Origin: Ascochyta rabiei
Lineage: Eukaryota; Ascomycota; Dothideomycetes; Pleosporales; Didymellaceae
DNA: 64,000 nucleotides
Reading direction: 5' to 3'
Assembly (NCBI RefSeq): GCF_004011695.2
Contig: NC_082422.1
Span: forward strand, 992,001-1,056,000
Shown one piece after another: positions 55,855-64,000 of this stretch. Every line of letters begins with the position of its first letter. Position 1 is the stretch's first letter. Both the position numbers and the translations under genes were made by a program. A model generated the notes under the pieces. The model made no database searches. It was not told the DNA's origin and worked only from the letters and a program-made list of their open reading frames with translations.

Positions 55855-56946
55855 TTAGTCGCTGTCTGCATCCGGATTGGCGATGAAAAGACGCGTGTTG
55901 CTCATCGTCGTTGTCCGCTCGTCCACGCTGCCCTTTCTCATCAAGTCGGAGTTGTTGGTGACTTTGAGCTTCGGCAGTGATTTGATCGGGGCCATGGCGC
56001 CAAAGTTTCGTTCCTCGCTACTGCCGCTGCCGGTGGACAGGTTCGTCTTGGTGTGCTCGACAAAGTACTCGTTGGCGTCGCGGTCTTGGTTCGGCGTGGG
56101 CTCCTCGGCCACGTCACCCAGCTCGTCCGATGACGTGTTTTGCGGAGGCGTCGAGTTGGACGAGACACGGCCGGCGGGGTTGGCGTACGAGACGCGGCGG
56201 CCAGAGCCCAGCGAGCTGCGTCCCGAGCCGGTGCGGTGGTGGTACTGGCCGCCAACGGAGCCGCTATCGTCGTCGTCGCCCTCGTCGACCTCGGACGCGC
56301 TCAGGCGCATGGGCACGCCGGTGCCGGTGTAGGTGGTGGGCGCGTAGAGGGTGGCTTTGGGGGCGCCGTGATGGCGCACCTTGGAGCGCACGCCGGCGGC
56401 CATGCTCGAGCTGCCCGAGGGGCCTCGTGCGGGGGCGTTCTTGCCGCCGGCCACCTCCATGTTGGCTCGCATCCGGGCCTGGCGCTGCTGGGCCTGGATG
56501 CGCGGGTCCTCGTACTGGGCGCGGTCACACCAGACCGTGGCCTTTTGCTTGCGCATGAGGGCGACATACGAGGTGGGCGAGGTGCCGGAACGCGTCGACG
56601 AAGAGCGGCCGAGGGCGTCGCTGTTGGAGCGGTTGGGTGTGCCCGTGGTGGAGCTGGTCGACGACGTGGGGGTGCGGCGGAGCGAGCTCGGGTACTGCGA
56701 CGGGTACTGGGGATATTGCGAATTCATCGTGGTGGTGGAGGCGGTGGGGGAGGCAGCCGCGGCGGGAAAGACGCCCGACGACGTTGTTCGTGTGCGTGAG
56801 TGGCCCATCTGTGCGTCGTTGTATGGCTGCTGTGGCGGTCGCACTGCCATGCCGGGGTTGGCTATGGGCTTGCGGCGCAGGGGCAGGGGCAGGGCACCGC
56901 CGTACGACGGCGCCTGCGAGGGTTGAGCCATGACAGCCGTCTGCAT
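55855..56946 (-). CDS. Disordered hypothetical protein with conserved-looking core
   Basis: 363 aa when started at MQTAVMAQPSQAPSYGGALP; the frame stays open further upstream only because of the 9-10-bp repeat, so that extension was rejected. The N-terminal third is Ser/Thr/Pro-rich. The core TSPTSYVALMRKQKATVWCD and AQYEDPRIQAQQRQARMRAN looks like the only foldable segment (about residues 130-180) and reads as conserved. An acidic patch (SASEVDEGDDDDSGSV) and LPKLKVTNNSDLMRKGS, RLFIANPDADSD near the C-terminus follow. I have the impression of a widely conserved ascomycete protein of this kind but cannot name it, and no catalytic motif is visible. Ser-rich basic stretches suggest a phosphorylated cytoplasmic or nuclear regulator; that is inference. 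Confidence 0.7.
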   Translation of the reverse strand: MQTAVMAQPSQAPSYGGALPLPLRRKPIANPGMAVRPPQQPYNDAQMGHSRTRTTSSGVFPAAAASPTASTTTMNSQYPQYPSQYPSSLRRTPTSSTSSTTGTPNRSNSDALGRSSSTRSGTSPTSYVALMRKQKATVWCDRAQYEDPRIQAQQRQARMRANMEVAGGKNAPARGPSGSSSMAAGVRSKVRHHGAPKATLYAPTTYTGTGVPMRLSASEVDEGDDDDSGSVGGQYHHRTGSGRSSLGSGRRVSYANPAGRVSSNSTPPQNTSSDELGDVAEEPTPNQDRDANEYFVEHTKTNLSTGSGSSEERNFGAMAPIKSLPKLKVTNNSDLMRKGSVDERTTTMSNTRLFIANPDADSD

Positions 56947-57023
56947 GTTGACCGTCTTGTCTTCGCTCCTGTCCTGTCCTCTGCTCTCCTCGCTTCTGCT
57001 CTGCTCGCTGGACGATGGCAAGC

Positions 57024-57172
57024 GCCGGAACGCTGGGACGGTGCAACCCTGGAACGCTGGAACGCTGGAACGCTGGAACACTGGAACCCTGGAACCCTGG
57101 AACCCTGCAAAGCTGCAAAGCTGCAAAAGCTGCAAAGCTGCAACGCTGAAACGCTGAAACGCCGAAACACGG
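57024..57172. repeat. 9-10-bp CGCTGGAA minisatellite
   Basis: About fifteen degenerate 9-10-bp units (ACGCTGGA, CCCTGGAA, AAGCTGCA, ACGCTGAA). The array lies 80-230 bp upstream of the start of the preceding minus-strand gene, probably in promoter or 5' leader. The unit gradually drifts from GGAACGCT to GCAAAGCT along the array. Confidence 0.88.
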
Positions 57173-59013
57173 ATCGACACCGCGACGCAGCCGTGACGTC
57201 AAGGCAGGCGCTTCAGGACAGGAGCGGCAGGAGCAGTGAAAGACAGTGGCACGCTTGGTGGCTTCGCGCACACGGAGCGGCCCTGTGTGTAGATATAGGT
57301 AGATGTGCTGGCAACGGTGATAGGCCGTGTGCCGCTTGGCGCCCCGCTTGCGTGCGTGCGTTCGTCTGTTGCAGCGCTGCAGCCCTGCAGATTCCGAGTG
57401 CACTGACTTCCAACCGCTTCCGGCGATGGCCTGATGCGCTGAGGGGGCAACCGGTACTGATGCTGGGGGGGTGTCGTGCGTGATTCGGAAGACCTCTCTG
57501 GGTACCTAGGGGATTCTTTTCAACGACCTGTGGGCGACGGTCGCGGGCTGCCGTGGAGCGCGGGCGGGCGTTGGCCTTAATGTATCAGGAAGAGAAGGGC
57601 GTCTGGTTGTCTGGTTGTGCCACAGACGCTAGGGAAAGCTTCTATCGAGAGCTAAAGAAAGAATCGTCAGTCTGCGAACACGAGCCACTTTTCCATCGAG
57701 AGCTGCCCGGCTGACGCCTGCGTCGTGCGAGCATACTGTTAGTGCCAAAGGCGCCAGGACAACGTGGGCAGAGCGTGCAGCGTGAAGCGGCATGGCGCGA
57801 GAACCGACTCACGCTTTCGTCTGGCGGCCAATCCCAAGCAGCAGCGCGCCCACAACCTCACGCAGCGTCGTGGGAGCAAGCAGGCAAGGCTAACGGACCC
57901 AACGTGCGCGACACGAGCGTTGAAAAGAGAAGCGCAGCCGAAAGGTTCGCTGGCACGAGAGAAATGGCGCGCACAGTATAGATGCTGTATTTAGTAGGCA
58001 GCTGCACAATGGCCAATGTGACTTGCCCGCTTCAGACGCCCATGTGCGAGACGCCTTCACTTGTACCTGTCTGTAGCTGTGCCATGCTTCTCCCGTGCTT
58101 GCCCCGTGCTTGCCGTTGTGCTCGATGGCGCTACGTCCTCGACCTATTTGGCCCACCCGCCATGACGAAATGCCACAGACTGCTCCGACGGCGTCTTGGA
58201 CCATACGGTAGCTCAGCACTTCCAATGCGATCCGAACCCCTGTCCATATTCATAGCATATGATAGCATCTCCAACTAACGCCTCCAAAACTTGAAATCAC
58301 CCACGACGTGAACTCCCAAACAGCCGCCTACCGGAGGCGCGTCCGAATGCGGCTTCCCAATGCCTACCTAGCATGCATACTACTGTGTAGGTATGCTTCG
58401 GCAGAGGACGCCATCAGCCATGGGTCATGTTCCTTGTCTGCTGCACTCGCTCGCTGCATTCACAGATCCCCCCGGCTCGGCCGCCGAATCACCACCAACC
58501 ATGGCGCCCAGCTTGCCAGAGCAGAGCACCATCGGGTGGGTGCGGTACATGGCGAGTGCTACGTCTGACAGATCGCTTGTGTGCGTCTCTGATCACTTGC
58601 TGCCCCTTCAAGCGCCCGCTGCTTGGACACGGCGTGATGACCTCAGCTTCCGAGCCGAAATGCCTCGCTAGCTTGGCCCTCTGATCGCCGTGCTTCAGGT
58701 ACAGTGTGACGGCTTCCTGCCCTGTTTGCAGCCTGCGAGAACGCCCGAGTAGCTGAACGTGATGAGCCGCTACCACCTCGAGGTGGGGCCGGCCTGTATG
58801 CATGCTCATGCAGCCGCGCATTGCATCCATCCCACTTGATCTCTGCTCCCCCGCTGGTCGGCCATCAGCCGAACGAATCCACCATCGTCGTAGTCCTTGC
58901 TGCGCATTCCGTTGGGACTCGGTTGACGAGCGGATCGCACAACAGAATCGCTCGTCGTCGCCGACGTTGCACGTCCGACACAGCCGCCTCCTGCAGTGAA
59001 TCGTATAATAGAG

Positions 59014-59127
59014 AACTGCAGTGAATCATATCGATTGTTATTATAATAGTGGACTGGTTAGAAAATAGAAAACTGCAATGAATCGTATCGATTGTCATCA
59101 CAATAATGGACTGGCTAGAAAATAGAG
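59014..59127. repeat. 57-bp direct duplication with transition-only divergence
   Basis: Two adjacent 57-bp copies (59014-59070, 59071-59127), with a partial third copy at 58991-59013. The two full copies differ at about seven to nine positions, the great majority transitions; in three adjacent sites CA in one copy is TA in the other. Confidence 0.8.
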
Positions 59128-59469
59128 AAAACTGGACGTGTGGCGTACCATCCGGAGCAACGTCGTCCGCCACAGAAGACCCTGGAAATCTGCATTCGAT
59201 GAGCAGACGCTGATCACTACCTGTTGTGTACGCACTACACGAAAGGCTGCTGTAACCCCACGTATTTGGCAGCTTATTTTTGCAACAAACAGTTTTGTAT
59301 TTTTTACCAAGTCGAGCATCTCCTTGCCATGGCTTTGATGAACGTCACTGGCAAACACACACACACGTCCCATCGACCGAAACTCAACCTTCTGGCGCCA
59401 TAAAAGAGATGGACGCATCTGCGGCCTGCATCGGTGAAGCCTGCGCCATGGCGTCAAAAGGCGTGATGA

Positions 59470-59682
59470 CTAGCGATTTGGCTCTCGGTTGATACCGAAT
59501 GTGAAAGCATGGTCATACGGCGAGCTGTCCCCACCGATGCCTTGGAGACGAGAAGGGGGAAGGCACGACAGTGGCTCTGATGCTGACGCTGGCTCGCCTC
59601 TATTCAGCCCGCCGCCGCTATTGACGTTGTGATACGTGTGAGCCGGCGCAAACGCCAGCAGCACGAGGAAAAGCACCTGCAT
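59470..59682 (-). CDS. Possible small secreted protein
   Basis: A 70-aa frame starting MQVLFLVLLAFAPAHTYHNV: a compact hydrophobic core followed by an Ala-rich cleavage-like site. The mature part would be about 53 aa, Ser/Pro/Gly-rich with one Cys (EPLSCLPPSRLQGIGGDSSP) and ends FGINREPNR. No family recognised. One Cys argues against a disulfide-stabilised effector. Hydrophobic N-termini arise by chance, so this is weak. Confidence 0.25.
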   Translation of the reverse strand: MQVLFLVLLAFAPAHTYHNVNSGGGLNRGEPASASEPLSCLPPSRLQGIGGDSSPYDHAFTFGINREPNR

Positions 59683-60147
59683 CGTGCGACAGCGACAGGT
59701 CACGACCTGAGCTCCCCTTATCGTGGACTGCCCGTCTGTTTACTAGTCTGAGCGGCATCCCCACGGTCCGTGTCGCTACGCTCCATACGTGCTCCTAGCG
59801 TACGATGGTATCGAATGGAAGATCCCGCTGCCACATGTCTGAACGTCGCCGATCATCTCGTCTGGCCTTTTCGCTACGCTGCCTCTTCAGCGAAGACATG
59901 GTAGGCTTTCCGAGAAGCTGTCGCTGGTCGGGCCACCTTTGGACATGGTTGCACCTGGCTTCTGCACGTACTGACCGGCATGCCGAGGATTGGTGGCTAA
60001 GTGGAACCTAACGTATTGCAATTGTTGTATATGTGAACGTAACTAGGTTTTCAAACTTGCTGATGAACAGTCATCTAGAAACGCAGGCGTACCTGACGGC
60101 TTTCTCCCTGAACGATGGCACGATATGTGTGCGGTCGACCAGAGCGT

Positions 60148-60954
60148 TCAGTACACAAACGGGATCAGGCGGTAGGGCGTCTGCTGCTTGAACTTTTCCC
60201 AGGCATCGCCGTACCGCTTTTCGCAATACTCGTTGAGGATGGGAACTGCCCGTGTTGAAAAGTCAATTGCGAAAAGCGCGCCTACAAGCGCGCCCAGAGC
60301 CCAGCCACCTCCAGCCAACGCATAGCCTGCCCTCCAAATTGTGTATCCGCCGTAGTTGATGTGTCGGGCGAACTGCCAGAGGCCTCCTGTGTAAGCCTTG
60401 CCCTTATTCGTTGGGTTGGACTTGAAGCGCTTCCTTTGAATTTCCGCTATGAGCTCGGTGAGGATGCCGACAGTATACAACGTCCCACCCACAATAAGAG
60501 ATGGTTGCGGGAAATCTGTCTCCGTGGAGGCTGATGTGGCGCTTAAGAGGAAGGCGTAGCTACTGATGCTGTTGAAGAAGGCGTTGAACAGGCCGACTTC
60601 GATGGCAGGAATAACAGGCATAGGTTCGCCCGACAGCAGTGTCACCCAGATGTTCTGCTTGACGGCACTGCCAATAGACATTCCCAATAACACGAGCCTG
60701 TACGGCGACAGGCCTAAGTTGTCAATAGCAGCGATGCCTGTGTGTGCTGGGAGTCCAGCTGGAAGGGTGCGGAGTCCAATACGATGCAAAATCGGTGTAC
60801 CGATGCCATGAGTAAGGATTCCATACTGCAGGAGGGGCTCAACTGCACGAAGCAAGAAGAAGGTTGCTTTGCCAGCAGGTGTCGATGTGTAATCACCTCG
60901 AGAAATGAGATCCCGCTTCTTCGAAGCCTCCGAGCGAGGATCGTTGTGGCTCAT
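60148..60954 (-). CDS. DUF1295 / steroid 5-alpha-reductase-like membrane protein
   Basis: Single exon, 268 aa. Five to six membrane segments are visible, for example LVLLGMSIGSAVKQNIWVTL, EVGLFNAFFNSISSYAFLL and SLIVGGTLYTVGILTELIAE. The C-terminal signature GLWQFARHINYGGYTIWRAG followed by GGGWALGALVGALFAIDFST and YCEKRYGDAWEKFKQQTPYR matches DUF1295, whose C-terminal fold is shared with steroid 5-alpha-reductases and isoprenylcysteine methyltransferases. The RHINYGGY stretch corresponds to the cofactor-binding region. Probably an ER or related membrane enzyme acting on a lipid; the substrate is not deducible. No signal peptide; the N-terminus is hydrophilic and cytosolic-looking. The start at MSHNDPRSEASKKRD is the only reasonable one. 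Confidence 0.85.
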   Translation of the reverse strand: MSHNDPRSEASKKRDLISRGDYTSTPAGKATFFLLRAVEPLLQYGILTHGIGTPILHRIGLRTLPAGLPAHTGIAAIDNLGLSPYRLVLLGMSIGSAVKQNIWVTLLSGEPMPVIPAIEVGLFNAFFNSISSYAFLLSATSASTETDFPQPSLIVGGTLYTVGILTELIAEIQRKRFKSNPTNKGKAYTGGLWQFARHINYGGYTIWRAGYALAGGGWALGALVGALFAIDFSTRAVPILNEYCEKRYGDAWEKFKQQTPYRLIPFVY

Positions 60955-61753
60955 GACGCTGCTGTGGAGATCTCAGTAACGCTCTGATATGTCACTCGTC
61001 TGGCATACCTTAGTCAAGATCGATCAAGCGTGGGGGGTCGGTAACGGTCGTAGCGGACGCGAGGTCGAGTATTGTACCATGCAATGACGTCAACATCGTC
61101 TAGTGCTGAGGGGGAGCGAGGTTGCAATACAGTAGACACAGCAGCTCGACAGCACCTATCGTTGTAAGTAGCGTATCACCTCGCCCTTCCAATGTATTCT
61201 TTTCTTTTAACCCTCCGCGACATCTATTATATGTCGAGATCCAGCATTTACTGTTGTGAACCGACATCCGTTTCGAGTATAGTTTCAACGCGTGATATCG
61301 TGATCTCTCGAACTAGCGCGTTTTCTCAAGGACGTGCCCCTCCATTTCTCGTTCACGTCGCATCGTACGCGCCGTGGACCCTGCATTGAAGGGCCTGTCG
61401 GTTCATCTGCTTCGCTCTGCTGCTTACTTGCCAGATCCATATCGTCCTGCGATCCGCATCGTGGCTTGAAGGGGTTATGTGCACCAATATGTTGGAGATA
61501 CCCAGGAGTTGTACATACCTTTGGAGCCATTGACATCTGTCGTCGAGTACCTGCGAATCAAGAGAGTATTTCCCTCGAAATTAAATCCAGCCAGAAATTG
61601 ACGCAACTGGTCGGTTTGGATCCTGGTATGTATTGAAGGCAGTGCCTAGGAAGCTCCTTCCCAACAGCGTCCTGCAATCTGTGCGGTTTTTCGGCTGTAC
61701 ACAGGGCCCAATACTTCGACATACGTGCGACTGTATATCAAAACATATCTCTA
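60955..61753. other. Divergent intergenic region
   Basis: Promoters of the DUF1295 gene (-) and the ligase-like gene (+). No gene seen. Confidence 0.4.
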
Positions 61754-64000
61754 ATGACTATTACCTTCAATGAGATATGCAGTCTTCTGCAGAGCACGGA
61801 GAATATCACTACACTTCAGCCGCGCCTATCGCTGAAGCAAGAGAAGGGGGTTGCTCGTCAAATCATTGCAAACTGGTGCAACAAACACAGACGCTCACTC
61901 GACGATGTCGAAAACAATGGAAGTGCTGTTCTCTCCGCACTGTTTCCACACCGAAGAAAGGATCGAGTATACGGACTTCAGGCTCGCCTGTTAGCGAAGA
62001 AGCTTACAAAACTTCTAAGCTTCAATCACGTTCAGAAGGCGTTCTTCAATGGGTGGAAGACTGGCCTGCATGGAGACCTAGGCGTATACGTTGAGCGAGC
62101 GATGAAACCCTGGGATGGCACTTTTTCTTCCAAGCATCCCGTCTCAATCAGCCGAGTCGACAGGCTCTTGACGCAGCTTGCAGCCAGATACAGATTTTCA
62201 GATGCGGCGATACGATCACAACGAGACTGGCATATGAGAACCGATACAGAACTGAAAGAGATCTTTGTAAGATTGGAGTCATGGGAAGCAAAGTGGCTGG
62301 TGCGCCTCGTGCTTCGAGATTACTGCACCATCGTGCTGGATGAAGACTACATGTTTGAGCAGTATCACTTCCTATTGCCAGATCTCCTTTTGTTCCAGAA
62401 CGATTTCGACGCCGTCTTTGGCATGCTTCGAGGAGAACTGAGCTGTTACCCTGCTGTACCTAATGACCTTGAGGAGAGATCGATGCGTGCAGAAGCGGCG
62501 CAAAGGTTGAGGCCAGTAGTCGGCGTCAAAGTAGGGCGCCCGAAGTTCCAAAAAGCATGGGTGAGCATGTTTTATCCTAAAGACTACTATCGTGGCTGAC
62601 CTTCTGGACGTCTTTCAAACACTGTTTCCAGATGGCTGGCAACCACGCTTGGGCTGCGGAGAACAAGTACGATGGCGGTAAGTAGTCGATGAACCTGCCG
62701 CCTGGAAAATAATGACTGAAAGAATATTGACTGGTGAGTCCAGAGTACTGCGAGATCCACATTGACTTGAAGAATACGCCCGGTAATATTAAAATCTTTT
62801 CTAAAAATGGCAAGGACGCGACCGCCGACCGTATGTCATTGCACAGGTACGATCAGATGCTTGTCCTTTCTTATATAGATCCTGATCCACACAGTACCAT
62901 CCGGGAAGCTTTGCGTGTCGGCCGTTCGGATTGTGCGTTCCAGTCCAAATGCATTGTGTTGGGCGAGATGGTACTGTACAGCGACAAAGAGAAGAAAATC
63001 ATGCCATTCTCCAAGATCCGGAAGCATATCTCGCGTTCCGGCTCGTTCATCGGTACTCTACAGGATTCTCTGCCACACGAATGGGAACATCTGATGATCG
63101 TTTTCTTCGATGTGTTATTGTTAGACGAGCAGACAGTCTTACGTCATTGCCTCCAGGAGCGCCGCAACCTGCTCAGAAAATTAGTCACGGTCAAGCCGGG
63201 GCGATCGATGCGCTCGGAGTGGTCCCTGCTCGACTTCAAGACAGGGGACGGCATCATGGACCTTAAGGAGATATTCGCCCGAAATCTTGCTAGTCGCCAA
63301 GAAGGTCTTGTATTAAAACCACTCCATGAACCTTACTTCCCACTGTTATATGGACAGGGGTATCATCGACCAAGTTACTTTATCAAGCTTAAAAAAGACT
63401 ACTTGGCTGATATGGGGGGAGAGCGCGATCTAGGCGACTTCGCAGTCATCGGCGCGAGCTTCGATGCGCGCGTTGCTCCGAAGTCAGATGTGCGGCCCTT
63501 GCACTGGACGCACTTCTACCTCGCGTGTTGCACGAACAGAGTTGCCGTAGACCGAGTAGGTGCCAAACTCAACTTCAAAGTCGTCGCTACGGTGAGTCTA
63601 GACCAATGTGTACCCAAGCCAGACCTCAAGTACTTGAATGTACAGGGCTACGTGCGACAAGCGAAGCTGCATGAGGATGGGTCGACAGACAGTTTCGATA
63701 TCGAACACTCAAACGGGTACGACCGTCACATGACGGCCGCGTTCAAAGTACCGTTTGTCGCAGAAGTCTTAGGTGGGGGCTTTGAAAAACTACAAAACCA
63801 GACCTTCGAGATGTTGCGACATCCTAGAGTCACGAAGCTCCACAATGATCGAGCGTGGCAGGACTGTGTAACTCTTGAAGAGCTCGAGAACATGGTTGAA
63901 CAAAAGTGGGTTGTTCCAGACGCAGACAAACTCGACGGACATGCCAAAGAAGTGGCCCTGCTGGCTACCAAGTACGTAAGGGCATCGCAAACCACCTCCT
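61754..64000 (+). CDS. ATP-dependent DNA ligase-domain protein (partial, ligase IV-like)
   Basis: Three exons in view (61754-62560, 62632-62677, 62744 to beyond 64000) give about 704 residues before the window ends. The first 270 aa are a helical DNA-binding-type domain (VARQIIANWCNKHRRSLDDV, WEAKWLVRLVLRDYCTIVL). Exon 2 carries motif I: HAWAAENKYDG, with the adenylated Lys, completed as KYDGE by exon 3. Further nucleotidyltransferase motifs are SKCIVLGEMVLYS, VFFDVLLLDE, SRQEGLVLKPL (motif IV) and SYFIKLKKDYLAD (motif V). An OB-fold region follows (DFAVIGASFDARVAPKS), then a C-terminal part with no assignable domain, reaching the end. Order and motifs fit the ligase IV branch and its fungal paralogues, but XRCC4-binding BRCT repeats are not in view. 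All catalytic motifs look intact; the role (repair, or a lineage-specific paralogue) is open. Confidence 0.82.

Larger units (their letters stand above)
56947..60147. other. Gene-poor region
   Basis: About 3.2 kb. Its left end holds the CGCTGGAA-type repeat in the upstream region of the preceding gene; 59014-59127 holds a 57-bp direct duplication. A 70-codon secreted-like frame (59682-59470) is listed separately at low confidence. Nothing else is supportable. Confidence 0.45.

Overview
The window is a piece of a filamentous ascomycete (Pezizomycotina) chromosome. The evidence is many short introns (about 42-110 nt) with GT...AG ends and CTRAY branch points, large single-exon genes with long disordered tracts, and fungus-typical proteins: oxidosqualene cyclase, CipC, an SPX-EXS protein, a DUF4048 protein and an ENA-type P-type ATPase. 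A Dothideomycete would fit, but that is only a guess. Both ends cut genes: an acyl-protein-thioesterase-like hydrolase at the left edge and an ATP-dependent DNA ligase-like gene at the right edge. Exon structures were worked out by hand from reading frame, splice sites and family conservation.

Layout. 0-6.3 kb: carboxylesterase fragment (-), CipC-like protein (+), SYG1/XPR1-type SPX-EXS protein (+), J-domain-like protein (-). 6.3-8.3 kb: no gene seen. 8.3-15.3 kb: secreted DUF1593 protein (-), glucosidase II alpha (-) and nucleoside diphosphate kinase (+), the last two sharing a short divergent promoter. 15.5-20.6 kb: one very large putative telomere-type OB-fold protein (-). 21.8-23.9 kb: secreted CinY/Het-C-like protein (+). 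24-28.7 kb: minisatellite-rich, gene-poor, with one small two-exon gene. 28.7-39.6 kb: ENA-type cation ATPase (+), Crb2/Rad9/53BP1-type checkpoint mediator with Tudor and BRCT domains (-), NOB1 (-). 39.6-42.8 kb: gene desert. 42.8-54.7 kb: unknown three-exon gene (+), TIM22 (-), DUF4048 protein (-), GCKIII-type Ste20 kinase (+), lanosterol synthase ERG7 (-). 54.7-64 kb: disordered protein with a conserved-looking core (-), a long gene-poor stretch, DUF1295 membrane protein (-), DNA ligase-like gene (+, runs off the end).

Most genes are unrelated housekeeping functions: sterol synthesis, ER glycan trimming, ribosome maturation, mitochondrial import and ion homeostasis. No biosynthetic cluster or mobile element is evident. 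Three loci touch genome maintenance (telomere-like OB protein, checkpoint mediator, DNA ligase-like protein), but they are far apart and probably not co-regulated. The most striking feature is the density of short tandem repeats in coding, intronic and intergenic DNA. One is a 16-bp array filling the first intron of the checkpoint gene, where every intact unit carries a branch-point-like CTGAY. I did not find convincing evidence of a wholly new multi-gene system.
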